Of a stretch of 64,000 nucleotides of DNA, positions 8,631-16,777 are shown one piece after another. Position 1 is the first letter of the stretch, and each line of letters starts with the position of its first letter. A program made the translations under genes and the position numbers. The notes under the pieces were generated by a model that ran no database searches, was not told the DNA's origin, and was given only the letters and a program-made list of their open reading frames with translations. The stretch spans positions 1 through 64,000 of the forward strand of contig NZ_JAFFPR010000029.1 of NCBI RefSeq assembly GCF_016918735.1, given 5' to 3'. The DNA is from Leptospira abararensis. Its GTDB lineage: Bacteria > Spirochaetota > Leptospiria > Leptospirales > Leptospiraceae.

Positions 8631-9857
8631 TTATGATGGTTTTCCGTCAGGTCTTGGGCTAAATAAAACTTTCGTGTATTGTAATAGAAATATCAAAAAT
8701 GTTAGAATCCAAATCACACCGGATAAATGGTATGCATACTTGTATTCGCCAACCAAAGGAAAGAAAAGCCGAACGAACACAGCAAAATTAAAAATAACAT
8801 AGGCAAATACAGTGAGTTGGGAGGCCACAATACTTCTTCCCGTATGTCCTAAACTCACTCTTGTGATCATCCCATAGATAAAAACTCCGATTCCTCCAAC
8901 TGTTAGACAGTGGATTGCTGAAGAGATAGGGAAGTATCCGAGTTCCGCCAAACTATAGAACAAAAATCCTAAACAAACCCAGAAGTAACCCATATACAAA
9001 ATCCATAATATAGGTTTTTTGTACGACTTCCAAGGTTTCCAAGAAAGAAATCGTATACTATTGGTAACAAATAATGATAAACTAATCAAAAAAGAAGTGA
9101 TGAGTGTCAATGTAACTAAATTAAATTTTGTTAAGTCAATATTTGTTGAAGCACTTGGTTCTAAGAATCCTTGGGTGAGTTTAAAAAGATAAAAGGCAAA
9201 CGGCAAATAAAGGATGGCCGATTCTAGTTTAGGGATTCGTTTGAAGGAATACCCTGCGATAACAACTCCAGAAAAGAAGGGAACAACACGTCCCCCAATG
9301 ATCAAAATCAAAAACAAGATTACGAAAATGCTTAAATGAATAAATAATAAAGTTTGTTCTGGCTCTAAAACCGAACGAGCAGAAAGACCACTTAACAAAT
9401 GGAATATGGTGAAGAGTGCGTAGTGAAATACAATGGGTCTATTATGTTTTTGTGTAGGTACCATAAGTTTAGGTAATAATAAGTAGATGACCATTAGATC
9501 AGAGCTAATGTCCAAACCGAAAGATAAATAGGAAGGAAGGCCCAGAGGGTACATGGAAAATCTACCTAAGACCCAAAAAAGAAGAAGAAAGAATAGATTT
9601 TTTCCTTTTAAGATGCTAGAGTTCGTCCAATTTTGAACTGCAGTGAAAAGGAAGCCGAGTACAATTGCTTTGGAAAAACCAAAGACCATTTCGTAGGAAT
9701 GCCAATGGATGGAATTAATTTTGATTGGGTTACTTACTGTATTCGAAAGTACTAATAACCAAAATCCAATGACAAAAATCCCATAAGTCGAACCGAACCA
9801 AAAAAAAGGTCGGAATGCGGTATTCCACAAACTTTGCTGAAAAAATGAATTCTTCAT
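8631..9857 (-). CDS. nnrS: NnrS family protein
   Basis: A 408-residue polytopic membrane protein (about 12 TM) of the NnrS family, heme- and copper-containing proteins that protect cells from nitrosative stress. Family marks include the N-terminal FRPFFWFG, IHWHSYEMVFGFSKAIVLGF and the internal GGRVVPFF. The exact biochemical role of the family is not settled. The gene follows the DNR-type regulator, and a perfect DNR box lies 34 bp before its ATG, so it should be induced by NO together with norCBQD. Confidence 0.92.
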   Translation of the reverse strand: MKNSFFQQSLWNTAFRPFFWFGSTYGIFVIGFWLLVLSNTVSNPIKINSIHWHSYEMVFGFSKAIVLGFLFTAVQNWTNSSILKGKNLFFLLLFWVLGRFSMYPLGLPSYLSFGLDISSDLMVIYLLLPKLMVPTQKHNRPIVFHYALFTIFHLLSGLSARSVLEPEQTLLFIHLSIFVILFLILIIGGRVVPFFSGVVIAGYSFKRIPKLESAILYLPFAFYLFKLTQGFLEPSASTNIDLTKFNLVTLTLITSFLISLSLFVTNSIRFLSWKPWKSYKKPILWILYMGYFWVCLGFLFYSLAELGYFPISSAIHCLTVGGIGVFIYGMITRVSLGHTGRSIVASQLTVFAYVIFNFAVFVRLFFPLVGEYKYAYHLSGVIWILTFLIFLLQYTKVLFSPRPDGKPS

Positions 9858-9890
9858 ATTGTGATCCTAATAGAAATTAGAATCATTTCA

Positions 9891-9904
9891 TTGATTCAAA
9901 TCAA
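9891..9904. promoter_or_regulatory. FNR/DNR-type operator upstream of nnrS (TTGATTCAAATCAA)
   Basis: A perfect TTGAT-N4-ATCAA palindrome in the 50-bp gap between the regulator gene and nnrS. It ends 34 bp before the nnrS start, reading on the minus strand. Its presence suggests that nnrS has its own NO-responsive promoter besides any read-through from the upstream genes. Confidence 0.78.
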
Positions 9905-9907
9905 GAA

Positions 9908-10534
9908 CTAAGCTAAAATTTTCAGTAAACCCTCTTTGTCCAAAATGGAGATCTCTCCCTTTTGGGTATCAACTAGGCCTTGGTCTTTTAATTGTTTTAG
10001 GATTCTGGAAAATGTTTCTGGTCTTAAATAGAGTAAAGATGCCATTTGTGTTTGTTTCAAAGTTAGCGAATCCGGTGTCCCATAAAATAAAAAATGAGCT
10101 ACCCTTTGCATTGCGTCCATTGTTAGACCACGATTGATTGCCAAATTTAAGGTTTCAATTTTGTTCATCAGTGAATGCATTAAAATGTGATTGAGTTCTA
10201 TATTTTTATGAATGCGGCTTTGTACTTCAGTTAATGGCATTCTTAATATTGTACTATTTTTAGTGAATCTGCCAGAAGCAGGATAAGGAATTCCCTGGAT
10301 GACCGCCCACTCTGCTATGATACTCACTGGTCGAAAGAAAGTTAAGGTCACTTCATTCATGTTCCCATCGTATTTGAAAACCTGTAAGTCTCCTGTAACA
10401 AGTAAATCCATATAGGAAACTTTGTCGCCGCCATGGAATAAAAATTCATCTTTTGAAAAAGTTAATTCCTGGCATCCTTCAAATGCTTTCATTAATGATT
10501 CAGAATTAAGCTGTGTAAGATACTTTATAATCAT
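9908..10534 (-). CDS. Crp/Fnr family regulator, DNR/NnrR type
   Basis: A 208-residue protein with an N-terminal cyclic-nucleotide-binding-like beta barrel (about 15-110), a long dimerisation helix and a C-terminal winged HTH. The recognition helix reads PETFSRILKQL and so has the ExxSR pattern that reads TTGAT half-sites. The four cysteines that bind the FNR Fe-S cluster are absent; only one Cys is present. That points to a DNR/NnrR-type NO sensor rather than an oxygen sensor. Boxes matching its expected target lie before norC, nnrS and the hemerythrin gene at 22778. It lies 14 bp after the second sensor-kinase-like gene on the same strand and may be co-transcribed with it. Confidence 0.88.
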   Translation of the reverse strand: MIIKYLTQLNSESLMKAFEGCQELTFSKDEFLFHGGDKVSYMDLLVTGDLQVFKYDGNMNEVTLTFFRPVSIIAEWAVIQGIPYPASGRFTKNSTILRMPLTEVQSRIHKNIELNHILMHSLMNKIETLNLAINRGLTMDAMQRVAHFLFYGTPDSLTLKQTQMASLLYLRPETFSRILKQLKDQGLVDTQKGEISILDKEGLLKILA

Positions 10535-10548
10535 AAAATCATAGGAAA

Positions 10549-12546
10549 TTATTTTTTCTTTTTAAAATTGGGAATTTTAATTTCAGTTTCTTTTAGAAAT
10601 TTCCAAATACGCTTTAAAGTTACTTTCCAGTCTTCTTTCTGTGGTTTGGTCGATATAGTTTTGCCGTTGACCTGTGATTCTTTAACTGGTTGAAGTTCGG
10701 AAACGGGTACAATCGCCGCAATGCCTAAGTCGATTTTGAGATATTTCTTTTTAATGATTTTGAAATCTATCTTTGCACCGAGTAGGCGTACTATTTCTAA
10801 TATGATTGCCCATTTTACTTTTACAGGTGTTAGTGTATTGTAGTTTTCCATTAAATCGCTAAATAATCTTTGTGAAACTTTGGGATTACTATGAAATAGT
10901 AAAAATCGGAAGTGAACATTTCCTCTTAAATCTTGTGTGATAATCAAATCATTATGATTGAATTCTTTAAAAGGAGGAAAATCAACAAGTCTCACCACTA
11001 CAGAGTTAATTAAATCTAAACTGTTATGGATTTCAGTCTCTGGGTTTACCTTAATCGAGTAAGTTATATCATCTTCTGGAATGACTTCATTGATGAAGGA
11101 AATAAAGTTTACTTGTTCTTTAAAAGGTACCTCTTTGAGTACTTCTAACCTCGAAAGTTCAATAATATCATCCATTACATTGTCAATGGATGATTGTACT
11201 TCGATCACTTCTTTTACTAGATTTTTATCCTTAGTTTTTTGAGTAGACTCTCTATAGGAAATCAACTTATCTTTCATGGATTTTAAGGGTCCTGAAATCA
11301 TAGCATCCATGTAGTAAAAAATCTTTTCGCGAAGCGAATCTGCTTCTTTCAATCTTTCATATCGATTTTGAAGTTTTCGCTTCATCATCAGAAATTGAAA
11401 TCTTAAAGCAAGAGTCATTAGAATTAGATAGACTAAAAAACTGGTTTCGAGAGAGGAATGAGAATTAAGATATCCTCTTTCGATTAAGATTTCTTTTAAA
11501 ATGGAATAAAGTAAATAAACAAGAGCGAGCAAGTGAATGGCAGATCCCCTTGCCTGATCACGGAATTTTACAAATGTAACATAGATAGCATAACCAATCA
11601 CAGCCAATAAATGAATGTCCCAATAACCGATAAAGTTATACCAAAATACGGGATTGTGCACTAAAGCAAAAACAGCGATAAAGAAAAATTGGGTTAGGAG
11701 GTAGATTCTTTGGTATTTAAAAGGTTTTAATTCAAAGAAATCCTGGATAAATTTAATAAAACCATAAGGAAGTATGAGTAAAAAAGTATACTCGATAAAC
11801 TTTAATATAGCGAAATGATCGATTAAAAAGAATCGAACTTCATTTTTAGACAATTCATAGGCAGAAAATATAAGTGCTAGTATACTGAAGCTAAAGTATT
11901 CTTTTTTATCTCTTAGGTTAAAGAAATTAATAAAGAAGAACAAAGCGATAAAGAGATAAAATCCAACAAAGATAAGTTCGACTAGAGAATCATAAAGATT
12001 ACCATTTAATGCTTCTTCGTAAGTTACAATGCGGATTGGCCCTGTGATAATTCCTGCAGAAGTGGAAAGTGAAGAATCGATTTTTATAATTAGGATATTT
12101 TCTCCATCTAACAATAAATCGTGAGGAATTGGGTAAATTCTTGGTCTACCGAAAGCAAATTCATCTGGATCTTTTCCGAATGCAGAATTGTTTTTTCCAA
12201 TCAATACACCGTTGATAAATACTTCATCTGATTCGTAGATTTTTCCCAATTGTAGGGCTAATGACTTCTGGTGTTGTTCTGTGGTGATGTCAAAACTCTT
12301 TCTAACCCAAATGGATCCGCGATAACTTCTGTTTAAGTTCCTAAAATTACTAGGGACTGTAGTGATATCTAAGTTGTTGGCATTAAATTCATTGCTGAGG
12401 ATATCGGCGTTATCGTTAAAATAAATCCCCCAGTCGTCCCCATCCAAACGTAATACAACTGTGTTTTCATTGGTTGAGCGAGAGCAATGAGAAACAAAGA
12501 AAAACAGAAATAATAATAGGATTCGGTTAAATTTAAAAAATTTCAT
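10549..12546 (-). CDS. 7TM-DISM receptor with a highly degenerate histidine-kinase-like C terminus
   Basis: A 665-residue membrane receptor. A lipobox-like end of the signal segment (FFVSHC, C21) is followed by an extracellular beta-sandwich domain (about 30-180, DISMED2-like). Seven hydrophobic helices (about 185-385), a coiled coil, and a C-terminal region at the position of HisKA/HATPase follow. No phospho-acceptor His is seen in the dimerisation helix (YYMDAMISGPLKSM). The N, G1 and G2 boxes of the ATPase cannot be found, so it is probably a pseudokinase. Its ATG overlaps the stop of the preceding paralogue (ATGA). The two may act as a heteromeric receptor, which is inference. Confidence 0.8.
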   Translation of the reverse strand: MKFFKFNRILLLFLFFFVSHCSRSTNENTVVLRLDGDDWGIYFNDNADILSNEFNANNLDITTVPSNFRNLNRSYRGSIWVRKSFDITTEQHQKSLALQLGKIYESDEVFINGVLIGKNNSAFGKDPDEFAFGRPRIYPIPHDLLLDGENILIIKIDSSLSTSAGIITGPIRIVTYEEALNGNLYDSLVELIFVGFYLFIALFFFINFFNLRDKKEYFSFSILALIFSAYELSKNEVRFFLIDHFAILKFIEYTFLLILPYGFIKFIQDFFELKPFKYQRIYLLTQFFFIAVFALVHNPVFWYNFIGYWDIHLLAVIGYAIYVTFVKFRDQARGSAIHLLALVYLLYSILKEILIERGYLNSHSSLETSFLVYLILMTLALRFQFLMMKRKLQNRYERLKEADSLREKIFYYMDAMISGPLKSMKDKLISYRESTQKTKDKNLVKEVIEVQSSIDNVMDDIIELSRLEVLKEVPFKEQVNFISFINEVIPEDDITYSIKVNPETEIHNSLDLINSVVVRLVDFPPFKEFNHNDLIITQDLRGNVHFRFLLFHSNPKVSQRLFSDLMENYNTLTPVKVKWAIILEIVRLLGAKIDFKIIKKKYLKIDLGIAAIVPVSELQPVKESQVNGKTISTKPQKEDWKVTLKRIWKFLKETEIKIPNFKKKK

Positions 12547-14528
12547 TTTTTAGGTTTCTCCGGGATACGGATTGTGAATTTTGCTCCCATACCTTCGCTG
12601 GACTTTAAACTTACGGTTCCACCTAAAAATTTTGTCGTAGCTTCGACTAAAGTGAGTCCTATCCCTGCTCCAGGGATTTCATTTTTTTTGTCACGATATC
12701 CACGAACAAACTTTTGAAAGATTGTTTCCATCTCTAATTGGCTGAGACCCATGCCTTCATCCATAACAATGAGTTGGTGGTAACCATCGCGATTAAAAAA
12801 TTCTATGCTAATGTCTGTTTTTGGATCTGTGTATTGGTAGGCATTTTCAATAAGGTTTCTTAAAATACAAAAAAATAGTTCTTTAGGGAAGTAGATTTCC
12901 AAGTCATTTGGTTTTACTTCGATTGAAGTTGTTTTTCTATGTTGTTCCAAATGATTTTCTACACTGGATACACAATTTCGAATTAACTCTGCTACAGAGA
13001 ATGTTTCATAAAAAGGAATATATGTTCGATCTTCGAGTTTACGTAAGAGCATTGCTTCTTCTACCATATAACTCATGTAAGAAATATGGTCTTCTGCCTG
13101 TTTTACAGGGTCTAACTCTTGTTTTTGTCCAGATTTTGCTTTAGCTTTCTTTTTGGGTGCAGATTTCGTAGATACTTTTGTTTGTTCTTTGGAACTGTTT
13201 TTAACTGAGTTTGTTGATATATTGTCAATTGCCTTCTTGATTTTTTCCATTCCAGATTTGAACTCAGAGGATAAGTTGATTAGAAAGCCAGTTTTTACTC
13301 TTTCCATCTGGATTAGCTCTTTTTCTTGTTCGATAAAGTTTTCCAAACCCAAAACAATATCGTTCGAAAGTTGAATCGAAATCATTACAAGAAAAATCAA
13401 AAAACCTAAATACAATGTTCCCGGCATGGAGATAATTTCTAAAGCAGAAAGACTATCAATCAGGATGGTCGGCAACAAAGAGGCAATCCCAATGAGAATG
13501 TACTTCACCTTTGCAATGTTAGTTTTTCCATTATTTACAAATAAATAAATCACAAGTCCCATTGCCACTGGTAATGCATAGTTAAAAAGAGCAATGACCA
13601 AGATCCAAGTCTTTGGAGTTCTGAAAAACAGTGTGATGACAAATAAAGCAAAAAGAAATACTTCGTAAACTAGTAACACCATGTTTCTTTTCATCTTTAA
13701 ATACTGGTGCATGAAGTTGATGAAAAATACGGGAAGGCAAATGAGAACTAAAAGTTCTGCAACATAAGACCAAGTAAAACTTTCAAATAAAATATCACGA
13801 TGTTGAGTACGAATTAAAACATAAATTCCCATGAAAATAGAAAATAGAGCAAAGAAAAAGTTTTCTCCAGCTCGTCCGCGTACTATGGAACCTACTAAAA
13901 AATAAATCCCCATAAATATAAATACATATCCGCATACCATGGCAAAGATTTCTTTCGTAAAGACTGTTTCTCGTAACAGACGTTCTTTTGCAATTGTGGG
14001 AGCTTCTTTGAGTCCATTTAGATTGGTCGCAGCGTAAATGCGAATCGCCATTACGTTCAGGCCTGGTTTGAGAAGGTGAGTGGGTAAGGAATAAATTCTG
14101 ATTTTTTGGAAGTCTACTTCCATTTTTGGCAAAACGGTTCCTGTTTTATCGATTAAAGTTCCATTGAGATAAAACTCATCAATATCTCGGATCCGACCGA
14201 GTTGAATCGCAACCGGTTCAACAGGTGTTGTATAGTTTTCTGGTAAATAAAAGGAACAACGATACCAGTGGTAGCCTGTTAGGTTTTCTGTTTTAGAAAT
14301 TCCATAATCAGGAACCGATCTTTTGACCCAAAATGATTCCTCGACAGTTTCGTCACGCCAATCTAAGTTATCACCCTTTCTAAATAACCAATCTGTTTTT
14401 AAAACAATGGGTCTTTCGAAGGAAGTGATCATGGCCCCACAAGGTTCTGCCGCCAAACTGAAAAAAGCTGGCAACAAAACGAATGCGAACCCGAATACGA
14501 GCTTGAAAATACGGGTTTTCGAAATCAT
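12543..14528 (-). CDS. 7TM-DISM sensor kinase-like protein lacking the phospho-acceptor His
   Basis: A 661-residue protein with a signal segment, an extracellular DISMED2-like domain (about 35-185), seven membrane helices (about 195-390) and a kinase-like cytoplasmic part. The ATPase boxes are intact: N box NLIENAYQYT, G1 DEGMGL, F box FQKFVRG, G2 GAGIGLTLV. The dimerisation helix, however, reads FLINLSSEF (415-423) where active kinases have a His followed by Glu, so S421 replaces the phosphorylated His. A Lys-rich insert lies near residues 455-470. It starts inside the fliH stop (ATGA) and ends inside the start of the next receptor, so all three are probably translated in sequence. Confidence 0.85.
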   Translation of the reverse strand: MISKTRIFKLVFGFAFVLLPAFFSLAAEPCGAMITSFERPIVLKTDWLFRKGDNLDWRDETVEESFWVKRSVPDYGISKTENLTGYHWYRCSFYLPENYTTPVEPVAIQLGRIRDIDEFYLNGTLIDKTGTVLPKMEVDFQKIRIYSLPTHLLKPGLNVMAIRIYAATNLNGLKEAPTIAKERLLRETVFTKEIFAMVCGYVFIFMGIYFLVGSIVRGRAGENFFFALFSIFMGIYVLIRTQHRDILFESFTWSYVAELLVLICLPVFFINFMHQYLKMKRNMVLLVYEVFLFALFVITLFFRTPKTWILVIALFNYALPVAMGLVIYLFVNNGKTNIAKVKYILIGIASLLPTILIDSLSALEIISMPGTLYLGFLIFLVMISIQLSNDIVLGLENFIEQEKELIQMERVKTGFLINLSSEFKSGMEKIKKAIDNISTNSVKNSSKEQTKVSTKSAPKKKAKAKSGQKQELDPVKQAEDHISYMSYMVEEAMLLRKLEDRTYIPFYETFSVAELIRNCVSSVENHLEQHRKTTSIEVKPNDLEIYFPKELFFCILRNLIENAYQYTDPKTDISIEFFNRDGYHQLIVMDEGMGLSQLEMETIFQKFVRGYRDKKNEIPGAGIGLTLVEATTKFLGGTVSLKSSEGMGAKFTIRIPEKPKK

Positions 14529-15448
14529 ATCGGTTCGACGTTTCGAATGGCCTCTTCGATTTCTTTGAGCTGAGTAGAAATCCTTGCGTCGATAGCACCC
14601 ACATCTGTTTCGATGATAACTCCACCGCGATCCACTCGAGAATCTTCGTAGATATTGACCTTGCGGAGAGATTCCATAAGTTTGATGAGTTCGTCTTTGT
14701 GCGCTGTCGTGAGTTCCAAGTCAGCAAAGTTAACACGAATATCAATTCGGTCACGATCTTTAATTCGTTTCATTGCTTCACGAATGTTATTAAGCACGAT
14801 TTCTTTACGTTCAATGATTTCGTCTTTGATTACTTTTCTTGCGATCACAAGAATCATTTCTACCATTTGTTTTTCAGAGGCTGCAATCATCTCTTCCCTG
14901 ATGTCAATCGCCTTACCAATGATAGTTCCTAATCGGTCAATGAGTCGTCTCACTTCCCCTTGGCCTTTTTTGAATCCAACTTCACGACCTGCATCGTAAC
15001 CTTTTTGGTATGCTTCGTGTTCGATCTCAGCCTGTTTCATTTCGGCTTCTTTGATCATACGTTCGACTTCCATCTTCGCACGATCTAAGATTTGTTCCGC
15101 TTTGGCTCGGCCTGAGTCTTCTTCTAATTTAATTTTTTCTTTGGAGTCTTGCACCATTTGGAAGGCTTTGGTTCGTCCTTCTTCTTCAATGGCTTTGGCT
15201 TGTTTTTTAGCGTCTTCTAATAATTGCCGGACTTGTTCTTCCGTCTCTTGGCGATACCTTTGGAGTTCTGCTTCGATCTCTTCGATCGATGGTCCTTGGT
15301 ATTGTTCGATGATATTCCCTTCTTGGTCTATCTCGAAGTCTTCTTGTTCGTCGGTCTTATGAAATTTTTTGTACTTATCAGGAAGTTGAATTTCAACTTC
15401 TTCTTGTAAGTCGGCAATTTGAATGGGTTTAAAAACTAGTTTTGCCAT
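14525..15448 (-). CDS. fliH: Flagellar assembly protein FliH
   Basis: A 307-residue protein with a long charged coiled coil (about 60-160) containing alternating Glu/Lys/Ala and the GxxxG-like region KGYDAGREVGFKKGQGE, then the conserved FliH C-terminal domain with VDRGGVIIETDVGAIDARISTQLKEIE. FliH regulates the export ATPase FliI at the cytoplasmic face of the flagellar export gate. It lies 4 bp after the FliG-like gene. Unusually, the next gene is a sensor kinase-like receptor instead of fliI. Confidence 0.92.
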   Translation of the reverse strand: MAKLVFKPIQIADLQEEVEIQLPDKYKKFHKTDEQEDFEIDQEGNIIEQYQGPSIEEIEAELQRYRQETEEQVRQLLEDAKKQAKAIEEEGRTKAFQMVQDSKEKIKLEEDSGRAKAEQILDRAKMEVERMIKEAEMKQAEIEHEAYQKGYDAGREVGFKKGQGEVRRLIDRLGTIIGKAIDIREEMIAASEKQMVEMILVIARKVIKDEIIERKEIVLNNIREAMKRIKDRDRIDIRVNFADLELTTAHKDELIKLMESLRKVNIYEDSRVDRGGVIIETDVGAIDARISTQLKEIEEAIRNVEPI

Positions 15449-15452
15449 ATCC

Positions 15453-16664
15453 TTACTTCAATCTCCAAAGTTTCACTTTGCCTTCATCCATTGCTTCGCG
15501 CAAACGATCTAAGATTCCCTTTTGGGCTTCTTCAATCTCCGCAAGCGAAACTGGACCTAACGAATCCCATTCGATCTTTATTTCTTTCACAAGCCAAGAT
15601 TCCAAATTGGAATATACTTGATCACGAAATTCTGTCTCCACTCCTTTCAATGCACAAGCAAGGACAAGAGGATGGATCTCAGAAAAGAACCGAGTGAGGC
15701 TCGTCCTTCCTAAATGAAGGAGGTCTTCCAAACGAAAGTAGTGTTCTACTATAGTTTCGGCATATTCTGGGCTTTTTTTCTGAATTCGTTCAATTAAATT
15801 TTGAGAGGGTAAAAAAGGAAGCCTTGTGAGAATTTCCCCCGCTGTTTTTGCCTTGCGACTGCGAATTTTGGAAACCGGCATTTTTTTCTGGATGAGCTCC
15901 ATTTTGAACCGGAGGAAACGCTCCAATTGGTCCCTTTCCCGATCCGAATGGTAATCAATTTCGGAAAGAGCTAAAATGATATCTTCTCTATGGTTTTCCG
16001 GATATTCAGCCAAAACCTCCGAAGCCGTTTCTGGGTCTGAAAAACTTAAGACCCGGGCCACGACCTCGGAGGATTCGTCCATGGTCAGGTTTTTGAGCAT
16101 TTCCAAAGAATAAGTCGGAAGTTCCGGCCAGAGGGGAGCTGGCGACTTGGAATCTTCCTCTTTTAAGATTTCTTGGAGGAGCGAATACAACTCATTTGTA
16201 TCTGGATGTTCGCTCTGCGCATATTTCCCGCTACCACTCAAGGATTGGGGAGTATAGTCGTTATTCGTAAAACCGCTGTCGATAGGTGAATTTCCGAATG
16301 CGGGTTCGGTTTTCCCCGCTGGTTTGGAGGAATATGCGTTATTCGTATAACCCCCGCCGGAGGTTCCACCCTGGCCCGGACGAACAGGATGATTGTTGTT
16401 ATTCGTATATCCGCTCAACCCGTCGCTGCCTGACTGGTTCGGGTTTCGTGAGTTCCCTTGGTTTCCTTTTTTTTGGAGGAACCTTGTAAAGGAGAGTAGG
16501 ATGTCTTTTTCCTGACCCTTGGTTGGAGATGGGTTGGACTCCACCTTTAAGAGAAGGGACTCAATTTCGGAATCACTCAAATGAGAGAACACTTCATCCG
16601 GTAAATAGCGGCCTAAGATTTGGTAGGCAAAGGCGGCTTTATTGGGTCCGGACGGAGTTTTCAT
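15453..16664 (-). CDS. FliG-like flagellar motor switch protein with a Gly/Asn-rich linker
   Basis: A 403-residue protein. The N-terminal about 70 residues (KAAFAYQILGRYLPDEVFSHL) match the FliG N-domain. After a 90-residue low-complexity linker (about 75-165) with repeated G[YF]TNN motifs come the middle and C-terminal FliG domains, including a C-terminal HPLVLACALKGVETEFRDQ corresponding to the torque helix region. Standard FliG is about 340 aa, and the linker accounts for the extra length. Leptospira has several FliG paralogues, so I do not assign a symbol. It is 4 bp upstream of fliH, the usual spirochaete order. Confidence 0.82.
   Translation of the reverse strand: MKTPSGPNKAAFAYQILGRYLPDEVFSHLSDSEIESLLLKVESNPSPTKGQEKDILLSFTRFLQKKGNQGNSRNPNQSGSDGLSGYTNNNNHPVRPGQGGTSGGGYTNNAYSSKPAGKTEPAFGNSPIDSGFTNNDYTPQSLSGSGKYAQSEHPDTNELYSLLQEILKEEDSKSPAPLWPELPTYSLEMLKNLTMDESSEVVARVLSFSDPETASEVLAEYPENHREDIILALSEIDYHSDRERDQLERFLRFKMELIQKKMPVSKIRSRKAKTAGEILTRLPFLPSQNLIERIQKKSPEYAETIVEHYFRLEDLLHLGRTSLTRFFSEIHPLVLACALKGVETEFRDQVYSNLESWLVKEIKIEWDSLGPVSLAEIEEAQKGILDRLREAMDEGKVKLWRLK
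16257..16410. repeat. Three copies of a GTTATTCGTA repeat coding for YTNN-type motifs
   Basis: Inside the linker of the FliG-like gene the string GTTATTCGTA occurs three times (near 16260, 16341 and 16399), spaced roughly 81 and 58 bp. On the coding strand it encodes G[YF]TNN[ND]. The copies are embedded in Gly/Ser/Pro-rich sequence, as expected for a linker that grew by internal duplication. Confidence 0.7.
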
Positions 16665-16777
16665 TTAGGTGACATAATAACTTAGCGTGACAGCCGTACA
16701 AACCAAAAAATATTATTTTTTTTATTTAGAAAACTTCCTTTTCAAATTCTTGTCCTTCGAGTCTCTGAAGGTTAGGG

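Noticed and set aside
9908..10534. Assignment of the regulator as oxygen-sensing FNR
   Set aside because: Only one Cys is present, so the four-Cys Fe-S site is missing; DNR/NnrR-type is a better fit.
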